From JALZKA01 sp963786495 (GTDB lineage Bacteria; Actinomycetota; Thermoleophilia; Solirubrobacterales; 70-9), in the NCBI GenBank assembly GCA_963786495.1, contig CAWAZL010000006.1:1-64000 (forward strand): a stretch of DNA of 64,000 bases. The letters are read 5' to 3'. Position 1 is the stretch's first letter. Each line of letters starts with the position of its first letter. Below the pieces are notes generated by a model. The model made no database searches. It was not told where the DNA came from and saw only the letters and a program-made list of their open reading frames with translations. The translations under genes were made by a program, and so were the position numbers. Below are positions 17,687 through 25,126 of the stretch, one piece after another.

Positions 17687-18757
17687 GTGTCTGACGCGAT
17701 CACGATCGAGGGTGTGACGAAGCGGTTTGGTGACTTCACCGCGGTCGACAGCATCGACCTGGCGATCCCGAAGGGCGAGTTCTTCAGCCTCCTCGGGCCG
17801 TCGGGGTGCGGCAAGACGACGACGCTGCGGATGCTCGCGGGCTTCGAGGTGCCCACCGAGGGTCACATCATGCTCGAGGGCGAGCCGGTCCAGGACGTGC
17901 CGCCGTATGAGCGGAACGTGAACATGGTCTTCCAGAGCTATGCGCTCTTCGGCCACCTGGACGTTGCCGGGAACGTCGCCTTCGGCCTCAAGCGAAAGAA
18001 ACGCCCGAAGGAAGAGATCGAGCAGCGCGTAGCCGATGCGCTGGAACTGGTCGGACTGGCCGACCGGGCGCACGACCGGCCCAACAAGCTCTCAGGTGGA
18101 CAGCGCCAGCGCGTTGCCCTGGCCCGGGCGCTCGTGAACCGCCCGGCCGTCTTGCTCCTGGACGAGCCGCTCGGCGCTCTCGACCTGAAGCTCCGCCGCC
18201 AGATGCAGGTCGAGCTCAAGCAGATCCAGCGCGAGGTGGGGATCACGTTCGTCTACGTGACCCACGACCAGGAGGAGGCGCTTTCGATGTCCGACCGCAT
18301 CGCGGTCATGTCGGGGGGGAAGATCGCGCAGTGCGGGCCGCCCGAGGACATCTACGAGCACCCGACCGGCGAGTTCGTTGCGGGCTTCATCGGCATATCG
18401 AACCTGATCGAGGGCCAGGTGACGGGCGACGGTGAGGTCAAGATCGCGACGGGCCAGACGATCCCGGCGCCGGTGCCCGCCGGATGCGGGGCCGGCGACA
18501 CCGTTCAGATCTCGGTCCGGCCGGAGAAGATCGCGGTCGACGACGAGATCGAGGAAGGCATGGTGAGCATCGAGGGGACGATCGAAGGTCGTGTCTACCT
18601 CGGCGTTTCGACCCAGATCACCGTCGGACTCGGCAACGGCTCACGGCTCGTTGCGCTCGAACAGGCCACCTATCGCGCCTCGGCCGATGATCGGTGGGAG
18701 CCGGGGATGACCATCAAGCTCGGCTGGCACGCAGAGAACTCGATCGTCCTGCGCTGA
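17687..18757 (+). CDS. ABC transporter ATP-binding protein, PotA-like
   Basis: 356 residues, GTG start directly after the permease stop. Walker A is GPSGCGKTT (residues 37-45), the Q-loop VFQSYALFGHL, signature LSGGQ (135-139), Walker B VLLLDEP (Asp159-Glu160), and the switch histidine lies in YVTHDQEEAL. The C-terminal TOBE domain (about 280-356; VQISVRPEKIAV, GRVYLGVSTQITVGL) is typical of spermidine/putrescine importers. It energises the preceding permeases. A perfect palindrome overlaps its stop codon. Confidence 0.93.
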   Translation: MSDAITIEGVTKRFGDFTAVDSIDLAIPKGEFFSLLGPSGCGKTTTLRMLAGFEVPTEGHIMLEGEPVQDVPPYERNVNMVFQSYALFGHLDVAGNVAFGLKRKKRPKEEIEQRVADALELVGLADRAHDRPNKLSGGQRQRVALARALVNRPAVLLLDEPLGALDLKLRRQMQVELKQIQREVGITFVYVTHDQEEALSMSDRIAVMSGGKIAQCGPPEDIYEHPTGEFVAGFIGISNLIEGQVTGDGEVKIATGQTIPAPVPAGCGAGDTVQISVRPEKIAVDDEIEEGMVSIEGTIEGRVYLGVSTQITVGLGNGSRLVALEQATYRASADDRWEPGMTIKLGWHAENSIVLR

Positions 18758-18772
18758 GGGGTCAGACCCCTC
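18756..18772. repeat. GAGGGGTC-A-GACCCCTC palindrome after potA-like gene
   Basis: Perfect 8-bp inverted repeat with a one-base centre, overlapping the TGA of the ATPase gene. No T-run follows, so a rho-independent terminator is doubtful; it is related to the two palindromes at 12945-13008. Confidence 0.65.
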
Positions 18773-18790
18773 ACAATTTCCTCACACGCC

Positions 18791-19519
18791 CTACGTTCCG
18801 TGGTGAACGGCCTCGATGTTATTCCCGTCGGGGTCGAGGACGTAGGCGGCGTAGTACCCCGCGTGGTACTCGGGCCGCTCGCCCGGACCGCCGTTGTCGC
18901 GGTAGCCGGCCGCGAGCGCGGCCTCGTGGAAGCGGTGGACGTCTTCGCGCTCCGGAACGGGGAACGCCAGGTGGAGGTTTTCGGTCGGCGGGCGGCCGTC
19001 GGCCAGGAGCGAGAACGTGCCCCAGGCGCCGCGGAACGGGTGGCGCTCACCTGAGGGGGTGCCTCCGCGGATTCCCATGAACCGTGCGATCGAGGTGTAG
19101 AAGGCGCCGGCCGCCTCAAGATCAGAGACGCCGATCCACAAGTGGTCAATGTTGCCGCGCCGCAGGTCGCCGTGGTGGACGGCCTCGGCGCTGTTCCCGT
19201 CAGGATCGAGCAGGAACGAGCCGTAGTAATCGTCGCCGTATTCGGTGCGCGGCCCAGGCTCGCCGTCGCTTTCGTACCCGGCGGCGATTCCGACACGCCA
19301 GAACTCGTCCACGTGCTCGCGCGACGGCGAGACGAATCCGACGTGGAGATTGCGCGTGACCGGCCTCTCCTCGGAGGCCTGGCCGGTGGCGAAGTCGTCC
19401 CATTCGGAGTACTTGTCGCCCCGGTGCGTCTGCTCGATGCCGATCGACTCGAGCACCGTGTGGTAGAAGCGATCGGTCGCCTCGCGGTCGGACGCCCAGA
19501 TCCCGACGTGGTCGTACAT
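18791..19519 (-). CDS. Two-domain VOC/glyoxalase family protein
   Basis: 242 residues with two tandem VOC domains: YDHVGIWASDREATDRFYHT to LLDPDGNSAEAVHHGD (residues 1-125), and IDHLWIGVSDLEAAGAFYTS to LDPDGNNIEAVHHGT (about 128-242). Each has the LDPDGN-x-x-EAVHHG C-terminal motif with its metal-binding Glu and His. Such duplicated VOC proteins are often dioxygenases or lyases; substrate is unknown. It overlaps the upstream GNAT gene by one base and is probably co-transcribed with it and the ATP-grasp gene. Confidence 0.88.
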   Translation of the reverse strand: MYDHVGIWASDREATDRFYHTVLESIGIEQTHRGDKYSEWDDFATGQASEERPVTRNLHVGFVSPSREHVDEFWRVGIAAGYESDGEPGPRTEYGDDYYGSFLLDPDGNSAEAVHHGDLRRGNIDHLWIGVSDLEAAGAFYTSIARFMGIRGGTPSGERHPFRGAWGTFSLLADGRPPTENLHLAFPVPEREDVHRFHEAALAAGYRDNGGPGERPEYHAGYYAAYVLDPDGNNIEAVHHGT

Positions 19520-19998
19520 CAGAGCCGAAGCATCCAGTGGTTACAAAGGAATGGCTCGCCCTTGTAGGTGACCAGTTGGTCTTCCAGGAGCTCGAACCCC
19601 GCTCGCGCACAAAGGGCGTTTGAAGGGAGATTCGAGGCGCCTGGATACGCGTGGACGACCGGGAAGCGCCCCTCGGCGCGAGCGCGGTCGAGGAGCATCG
19701 CAAGCGAACGCGTTGCGATGCCTTCGCCTTGGCGATCAGGGACGACCATCCAGCCCACCTCGTGCTCTTCACGGCCCTCGATCTCGTGCGGCCAGATGCC
19801 GATCGTGCCCACCGGCTCGGACTCGTCTTCGATCACGAACCACCAGTCACCGCTCGTCACGGTCCGAAGGCGGCGAGCGTGAATCTCTGGGATGCCTTCA
19901 GGCGCGACGACCCCGCCAAGCTCGGCCATCACGACTGGATCGGTCTCCAGGCGCTCGGTGAACCAAGCGTCGGCGTCCGTGTAGTCGCGTAGCTCCAC
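19519..19998 (-). CDS. GNAT-family N-acetyltransferase (RimJ/RimL-like)
   Basis: 159 residues. The acetyl-CoA loop is VPDRQGEGIATRSLAMLLDR; other GNAT marks are GTIGIWPHEI, EVGWMVVPDRQGEG and SNLPSNALCARAGFELLED. It resembles the RimJ/RimL branch. Acceptor is unknown. It sits between the ATP-grasp and VOC genes with one-base overlaps on each side, consistent with a three-gene operon. Confidence 0.88.
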   Translation of the reverse strand: MELRDYTDADAWFTERLETDPVVMAELGGVVAPEGIPEIHARRLRTVTSGDWWFVIEDESEPVGTIGIWPHEIEGREEHEVGWMVVPDRQGEGIATRSLAMLLDRARAEGRFPVVHAYPGASNLPSNALCARAGFELLEDQLVTYKGEPFLCNHWMLRL

Positions 19999-20879
19999 TA
20001 GCCCGCGCGGGCGGCGATGGCGCGCGCGAGCCGCCCGGCGCCCTCCGGGAACTCGTTGAAGTAGAGGTTCGGCTCGACGGCCTCCAGCTCGAGCAAGACC
20101 GGCGCGCCGTCGGCGTCGCGAAGCATGTCCACGCGGGCGTAAAGCGGCAGGTACTCAAAGCGCTCAGTGATGTGGCGGACGATGCGCTCGGCCAGCTCGA
20201 GCTCGTCCGGCTCATATGTCCCGGCGAGGACAAGCTCGGGGTCGTACATCGCCTCGGCGACCTTCAGGTCGGTCGAGCGCACCGGCGCGACCTCGTCGGG
20301 GCGGAGGACCGAGCTCTTGCGAAGTGAGTGGGTGAATTCACCGTCGATGAAGACGAGCGCCGTCTCGCCCAGCTCGTCGACCGACGCCAGGAAAGGCTGG
20401 ACCATCGCGGTCCGGCCGCTGCCGTGAATCGTCTCGATGAGCGCTTGCGCTTCGTCGTGTCGTGACGGACCGAACCGCCCCGTGTCGCGGGCGCCGGCCG
20501 AGACGGAGGGCTTGACGATCACCTCGCGCTCATCGCCGGCCCACTCCTCACCCGGCTCGAGAAAGGCCGTCTCGACCACCGGGAGCCCGGCCTCGGCCAG
20601 GTCGGCGACGTACGCCTTGTCGGAGTTCCAGCTCAAAAGGCCGGCGGAGTTGTGAAGGTTCGGTCCGGCGGCCTCCGCCCATGCCACGAACTCCTCGCGG
20701 CGGTAGCTGTAGTCCCAGGGCGAGCGGACGGCGACGGCGTCGAAGCCGGCCCACTCGATTTCCGCGTCCCAGGGCTCGTAGGTGATGTCGGCGCCGAGCG
20801 CGCGAAGCTCGTCCATCACGAGCTGATCGTCCGTGAACTGGTCAGGCATGACCCGGCAAGTCGCAACAGCGATATTCAC
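19998..20879 (-). CDS. ATP-grasp domain protein (DcsG/RimK-like ligase)
   Basis: About 293 residues from GTG 20879 (VNIAVATCRVMPDQ fits family N-termini; a GTG at 20915 would add 12). Segments include AVAVRSPWDYSYRREEFVAW, NSAGLLSWNSDKAYVADLAE, EREVIVKPSVSAGARDTGRF (ATP-grasp lysine and glycine-rich loop), MVQPFLASVDELGETALVFI and PVLLELEAVEPNLYFNEFPE (Mg-binding E-x-E-x-x-E/N). The family makes amide or similar bonds from carboxylates using ATP. Substrate is unknown. Confidence 0.85.
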   Translation of the reverse strand: MNIAVATCRVMPDQFTDDQLVMDELRALGADITYEPWDAEIEWAGFDAVAVRSPWDYSYRREEFVAWAEAAGPNLHNSAGLLSWNSDKAYVADLAEAGLPVVETAFLEPGEEWAGDEREVIVKPSVSAGARDTGRFGPSRHDEAQALIETIHGSGRTAMVQPFLASVDELGETALVFIDGEFTHSLRKSSVLRPDEVAPVRSTDLKVAEAMYDPELVLAGTYEPDELELAERIVRHITERFEYLPLYARVDMLRDADGAPVLLELEAVEPNLYFNEFPEGAGRLARAIAARAG

Positions 20880-20955
20880 CCGCGGGAGGCTAGAGGCTGC
20901 CGTGATGTCAGGCACCTAGCGGTTTGCTCTCGTCGCGCGCCTAGACTCGGCACGA

Positions 20956-21282
20956 ATGGTCCTCACGGCGTCGATCGTCGGCCTCTTCATCCTGCCGAGC
21001 CCCTGGAACGTGATCCTGTTCGGCCTCGCGGTGTTCTTCGAGATCGGCGAGATCTACCTGTGGATGCGGTTTCTGGAGCGCTACCGAGTGCGTGGCGGGG
21101 CGGAAGGGATGCTCGGCGAGCGAGCGACAGTGATCCAGGCTTGTGACCCAGAGGGTCTCGTCCGGGTTCGAGGCGAGGTGTGGAAGGCGCGCGCGGACGG
21201 CGACGCCCTCAGCGAGGGGGAGCGAGCGACGGTGCTCTCGGTGGACGGCCTCACGGTCACGGTGAGCGGCGAAAGCCGTTAA
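20956..21282 (+). CDS. NfeD-like membrane protein with OB-fold
   Basis: 108 residues: a short membrane part (residues 1-38, ASIVGLFILPSPWNVILFGL) followed by an NfeD C-terminal OB-fold (GMLGERATVIQACDPEGLVR, VRGEVWKARADGDALSEGER, VLSVDGLTVTVSGESR). NfeD proteins usually pair with stomatin or membrane proteases; no such partner is in the window. ATG start. It is a stand-alone gene between divergent neighbours. Confidence 0.85.
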   Translation: MVLTASIVGLFILPSPWNVILFGLAVFFEIGEIYLWMRFLERYRVRGGAEGMLGERATVIQACDPEGLVRVRGEVWKARADGDALSEGERATVLSVDGLTVTVSGESR

Positions 21283-21313
21283 CAGGCATTGCCATGGTGG
21301 CCGCCACGCCGCG

Positions 21314-22120
21314 CTAGTCCTGGTCTGAGCCGGTTGACGGCGTGAAAGTCTTGCCGCCGCCGGAGAGCGCTCGGCGCACGACCGAGGGCATAACGACTCT
21401 CGAAGCCGCCGCCAGCGCATAGGCGCGCGGCACGTAGCGCTCGGCCTTGCCGCCGGGGCCTGCGTCCATGATCGCGTCGGCGACCTTCTCGGGGGTCGAG
21501 ACGATCCAGCGGGTGTGAGGCTTGTCGACGAGCTCCTTCTGTGGGAAGCCCTCGGTCGCGACGAAGCCGGGAAGGACCATGCCGACGTGCACGCCGTGCT
21601 CGCGCTCCTCCAGGTGGAGCGCGTCGGTCCAGCCCGCGAGCGCGAACTTCGAGGCCGAGTAGGCGCCGGAGTTGGCGCGCGAGACGCGGCCTGCCGTCGA
21701 GGCGACGTTCACGATCGAGCTCGGCGCCGAGTGGCGGAGGATGGGGAGGAGGGCCTCGGTCAGCTTTGCGACCGAGTCGAAGTTCAGCTTCATGTGGCGC
21801 TCCAGGTTCTCCCAGCCCGTGTCGCCGAACGTCCCGCGCCAGGCGGCGCCCGCGTTGTTCACCAGGAGGTCGAGCCGCCCGAACTCGGACTCGACCTGCT
21901 CGGCGACCTTCGCCGGCGCGTCGTCCTCGGTCAGATCGACCGCGATGACAGTGGCGCCGCCGATCTCGGCCGCGATCGCGTCCAGGTTGGCCTGCCGGCG
22001 CGCGACGAGGATCAATTTCGCCCCGGGCTCGCGAGCGATCCGCTTCGCGGTCGCCTCGCCGATGCCGCTCGAAGCTCCTGTCACCAGTGCGATCACGCTG
22101 GGCACGGTACCGATTGGCAC
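21314..22120 (-). CDS. Short-chain dehydrogenase/reductase (SDR)
   Basis: Classical SDR: cofactor motif TGASSGIGEATAKRIA, NNAGAAWRGTFGD, catalytic Ser in NVASTAGRVSRA and YSASKFALAGWTDAL (Tyr-x-x-x-Lys). The helix basic residues after the first strand (LVARRQANL) suggest NADP(H). 268 residues from GTG 22120; GTG 22105 or 22096 would give a more standard short N-terminus. Substrate is unknown. It is upstream and opposite to tRNA-Val. Confidence 0.9.
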   Translation of the reverse strand: MPIGTVPSVIALVTGASSGIGEATAKRIAREPGAKLILVARRQANLDAIAAEIGGATVIAVDLTEDDAPAKVAEQVESEFGRLDLLVNNAGAAWRGTFGDTGWENLERHMKLNFDSVAKLTEALLPILRHSAPSSIVNVASTAGRVSRANSGAYSASKFALAGWTDALHLEEREHGVHVGMVLPGFVATEGFPQKELVDKPHTRWIVSTPEKVADAIMDAGPGGKAERYVPRAYALAAASRVVMPSVVRRALSGGGKTFTPSTGSDQD

Positions 22121-22139
22121 TGGTAAATTCCGATGCGCA

Positions 22140-22212
22140 GGGCGCTTAGCTCAGTTGGGAGAGCGCCGCCTCGACAAGGCGGAGGTCACTGGTTCGAGCC
22201 CAGTAGTGCCCA
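22140..22212 (+). tRNA. tRNA-Val (anticodon GAC)
   Basis: Acceptor GGGCGCT/AGTGCCC (one G-T pair), D arm GCTC-AGTTGGGA-GAGC, anticodon arm CCGCC-TCGACAA-GGCGG with GAC, T arm ACTGG-TTCGAGC-CCAGT, discriminator A, no encoded CCA. Position 33 is C rather than the near-universal U. Confidence 0.92.
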
Positions 22213-22323
22213 TCTAGACGACTCTCTTGAATCCGGGGCCTTCAACTCAGCCGCCTGAGGCCGCGTGTGACATTTGGCGGCCGCTCAGCGAACGCGGAGG
22301 CATACACGAGCTCGCTCGCACTT

Positions 22324-22347
22324 AGGTGCTTTTCGTCCCAAGCACCT
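22324..22347. repeat. 8-bp hairpin downstream of tRNA-Val
   Basis: AGGTGCTT (22324-22331) pairs perfectly with AAGCACCT (22340-22347) across an 8-base loop. It may terminate the tRNA transcript, though no clear T-run follows. The rest of 22213-22526 outside this and the nested palindromes shows no gene. Confidence 0.4.
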
Positions 22348-22354
22348 TCGAACC

Positions 22355-22461
22355 AACGTCCCGATTCACCCCGTATGGGGCTCACCGTGGGACGTTCGTG
22401 GTGGCGCACGGCGACGAACGTCCCGATACACCCCTCACAGGGGCTCAGCGTGGGACGTTCG
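22355..22461. repeat. Two tandem nested palindromes
   Basis: Copy 1 (22355-22398) and copy 2 (22415-22461) share the plan CGTCCC, 4-6 bases, CCCC, short loop, GGGG, about 8 bases, GGGACG. The outer arms (AACGTCCC/GGGACGTT; CGAACGTCCC/GGGACGTTCG) and the inner CCCC/GGGG both pair. The two copies are about 80% alike. A third relative lies inside the methyltransferase gene at 32978-33015. Confidence 0.7.
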
Positions 22462-22526
22462 CTTGAAGGGGGTGGCCCATGTGCGTTCCATGCGAAGCAC
22501 ACGTTTCCCGGCGGTACCTTGGCTTC

Positions 22527-22986
22527 GTGACTTCGATCCGTCATGCCACTCCCGATGACGCCGCCGCCGTGGCGCGGTTACTCCACGACTTCAACTCGGA
22601 GTACGACGACTTCACGCCGGGTGTCGAGGTGCTGGCGCAGAACGCGCGGGACATGCTGGTCGAAGGCGACATGGTCGTCCTGCTTGCCGGCGATGGCCCA
22701 GACGGGTTCGCCGAGCTTCGGTTTCGCAAGTCGGTCTGGACGGCGAAGCTCGATTGCTACTTGGAGGAGCTTTATGTGGTGCCGGAACTACGCGGCCAAG
22801 GAATCGGCCGGGAGATCCTGCGGGAGGCGATGGCCACAGCGCGTGCGCTGGGCGCTACCCACATGGATCTGGGGACGAGCGAAAGCGACGAGGCGGCGCG
22901 TGCCCTTTACGAGAGCGAGGGCTTCGATTGCCACGAGGGCAAAAGCTCCGGGGCCGCTTGCGCTCTATTACGAGCGCGAACTTTAG
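22527..22986 (+). CDS. GNAT-family N-acetyltransferase, frameshift near the 3' end
   Basis: GTG start at 22527 (TSIRHATPDDAAAVARLLHD). The acetyl-CoA loop is VVPELRGQGIGREILREAMA, followed by THMDLGTSESDEAARALYES. The frame is lost near 22955 after EGKSSG; a one-base shift gives the normal GNAT ending LALYYEREL and stop at 22986, about 153 residues. In the unshifted frame the ORF runs on through the next small gene, which is spurious. Acceptor is unknown. Confidence 0.8.
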
Positions 22987-23059
22987 GCGCTTGGATCGAC
23001 CTCTTTGGGGGTAAGGATGGGCTACGTCCCGTCCCATCCCATCCAAGGAAGGAGAACAC

Positions 23060-23119
23060 ATGTACATCGGACTCGGAGCGCTGCTCCTCATCATCATCAT
23101 CGTCATTCTCGTCACCTAG
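23060..23119 (+). CDS. 19-residue membrane micropeptide, copy 1
   Basis: ATG at 23060 preceded by AAGGAAGGAG with 5-base spacing, an excellent ribosome-binding site. The product is MYIGLGALLLIIIIVILVT, a single hydrophobic helix long enough to cross a membrane, ending in a TAG. The second copy 34 bp downstream differs at seven sense codons, five of them synonymous, which argues for selection on the peptide. No family is recognised. Probably a membrane-inserted regulator or toxin-like or complex-stabilising peptide; function is unknown. It is 73 bp after the GNAT gene and could be co-transcribed. Confidence 0.7.
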   Translation: MYIGLGALLLIIIIVILVT

Positions 23120-23153
23120 AACCCGAAATCAGCCACGAATTGAGGAGGCTCAG

Positions 23154-23213
23154 ATGTATATCGGTCTTGGAACCCTGCTCCTGATCATCATCATCATCAT
23201 TCTCGTCACGTAA
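23154..23213 (+). CDS. 19-residue membrane micropeptide, copy 2
   Basis: ATG at 23154 with GAGGAGG five bases upstream. The product is MYIGLGTLLLIIIIIILVT, differing from copy 1 only by Ala7Thr and Val15Ile. It has its own ribosome-binding site, so each copy is translated separately. One predicted transmembrane helix with no charged residues. Copies 1 and 2 look like a recent tandem duplication kept under selection. Confidence 0.7.
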   Translation: MYIGLGTLLLIIIIIILVT

Positions 23214-23290
23214 CCAGGTACGCACGTCGCGTACCGCCGCCGCGCCCGGTGCCGGGACCTCACGGCGCGCGGCTGTAGGCTCGCCGCCCG

Positions 23291-25107
23291 ATGCTCGGCA
23301 CCTACGTTTCGCTGGCACTCATCCTGGGGGCTTCGTTCGTCGTCGGTCAGGCGGTGTTCTGCGCCTGCGGCCATCGTGAGCGCTCGCCCCTCGCCCCGGC
23401 CGTTGGCCTGGGGCTTCTGTGCGCGGTCGCGTGGCTCGCCGCGGACCTAGGCCTCGTCGGCCTGGGCTGGTCTCGGAGCCGCGGCCGTGCTCACCATCGT
23501 CGGCGTCACACTGCTTCTCTTCGAGCGCACAACCGGCTCGTACGACGACGCCCTGCCCGCCGCCGTCGGCGCGGTCGCCCTGGGGTCGCTGCCGTTCCTG
23601 ATCGAGATGCGCTTCGGGATCCTGGGGACCTCGCTCAACCCCGACATGTCGCAGCATCTATTTGCGACCGACCGGATCGCGAACGGGGGAGAGGAGCGGC
23701 TCATCGCCGAGGGCTACCCGCTGGGCCCGCACGCTCTGGTCGCGGGGCTGGCGAAACTCGGGATCTCCTTTGTGCACGGGTTTGGCGGGCTGATGCTGGC
23801 GACGGTGGTCGCTGCGACGCTCGCCCCGCTCGGTCTACTCAGAGACCTGGAGCGCGCCAGGCGCATCGGCGCCGCGCTCCTGGTTGGCATGGCCTACCTC
23901 GCCGCCTCGTACTTCATCCAAGGCGCCTTCAAGGAGACGATGCAGGCCCTGTTCCTGCTCGCGTTCGCCGCCGGCCTCGCCGAGCTGGCCGCGGGCGGGT
24001 CCGGGAGCGACTCTCGGTGGAGGCGCCTCAAAGGCGTTCCCCTCGCGGCGCTGGCGATCGGCTCGCTCTACGCCTACAGCTTCCCCGGGCTTACCTGGCT
24101 CGTAGGGACTCTCGGGGTGTTCGCGGTGGCCGAGGTCGTTCGCGCCCGGAGCCTCGGCGTGATCTGGAGCGCCCTGGTTCCCGACCCTGATCGCGGTTGC
24201 CGCCGTCGCAGTCGTCGCGGCCCCAGAGATCCCGCGCATGCTCGACTTCGCGAGCTTCGAGACCTTCGACCCCGACGGCGCCGGGCTCGGCAACCTCTTC
24301 AACCCGATCTCGCCGATCGAAGCGCTCGGAATCTGGCCGTCGGGTGACTTTCGTCTTGACCCGGGCGCCGGCTTCGCGCCGGCCTTCACCTTCTACGTCG
24401 GCGGAGCGATCGGAGCGCTGGCGCTCCTGCTGGGACTGTTGCGCGCGCTTCAGGTCGGCGAAACGGCTCTCGCCTCGGCGCTGGTCGCAGGCGGCGTCCT
24501 CTACGTCTTCGCGCTCGTCGCCGGGACTCCGTACCAAGAGGCGAAGGCGCTGGCGATTGTGGCTCCGGTCGCGATGTTGATCGCGGCCCGCGGGTGTCTT
24601 GAGGAAACGCCGCTTGTTCACACCCTCAGAAACGTCCCCTCCCGCATGCTCGCCGTGCCTGCCCTGACGCTCGCCTTCTTGGTGGGCGCCGCCGGCTCGA
24701 GCGCGCTCGCCCTCGTTAACGGCCCCGTCGGGCCGTCGAATTGGACCCCGGCGCTGCTGGAGTTCTCCGCCCAGATCCCTGACGACAAGTCGGTGCTCGC
24801 GGTGGTCGACGACGAGCTTGCCTCCCAGAACGGGATCGACCTCGTCACCTGGGAACTTCGCGGGCACGAGGTGTGCGTGATCTCGAACGAGGACGTCTCT
24901 GCCGGGGAGGTCTCGGACAAGGCGTTCGGCACTGTCGTGGTCATTGGCGAGCTCGACCAGCCGCTGCCAGTAGTCGGCCGGCTCTCCGAGCGCGACCGGG
25001 CGACGAGCGGCGGGCTCGACTACACGCTCTATCGCGCGAACCTCGCAGGCTCCGACCCGGGCTGCCCGTTCGTCGCCGACGGCGACCGCGCCGAGCCCGC
25101 CGACTAG
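23291..25107 (+). CDS. Polytopic membrane protein, possible GT-C-like, two frameshifts
   Basis: ATG 23291 begins LGTYVSLALILGASFVVGQA. The frame shifts near 23472 (to LGAAAVLTIVGVTLLLFERT) and near 24180 (to IAVAAVAVVAAPEIPRML), each consistent with one inserted base, giving about 605 residues. Around ten to twelve hydrophobic spans alternate with loops such as NPDMSQHLFATDRIANGGEE and AYSFPGLTWLV. A soluble C-terminal ~100 residues (DKSVLAVVDDELASQNGIDL) follows. The plan resembles lipid-linked-sugar (GT-C) transferases of actinobacteria, but no catalytic motif is certain. It lies 19 bp before thrS. Confidence 0.65.
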
Positions 25108-25126
25108 CCGGAATAGCATCAGCGCG

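Noticed and set aside
16736..18073. Minus-strand ORF (445 codons) under the ABC genes
   Set aside because: Antisense to PotC- and PotA-like genes, extreme Arg/Asp/His composition, no motif.
22242..22544. Minus-strand 100-codon ORF after tRNA-Val
   Set aside because: It covers the nested palindromes, which create the open frame; no ribosome-binding site or family resemblance.
25108..25126. T-box or other attenuator ahead of thrS
   Set aside because: Only 19 bp separate the upstream stop and the thrS start; no room for a leader.
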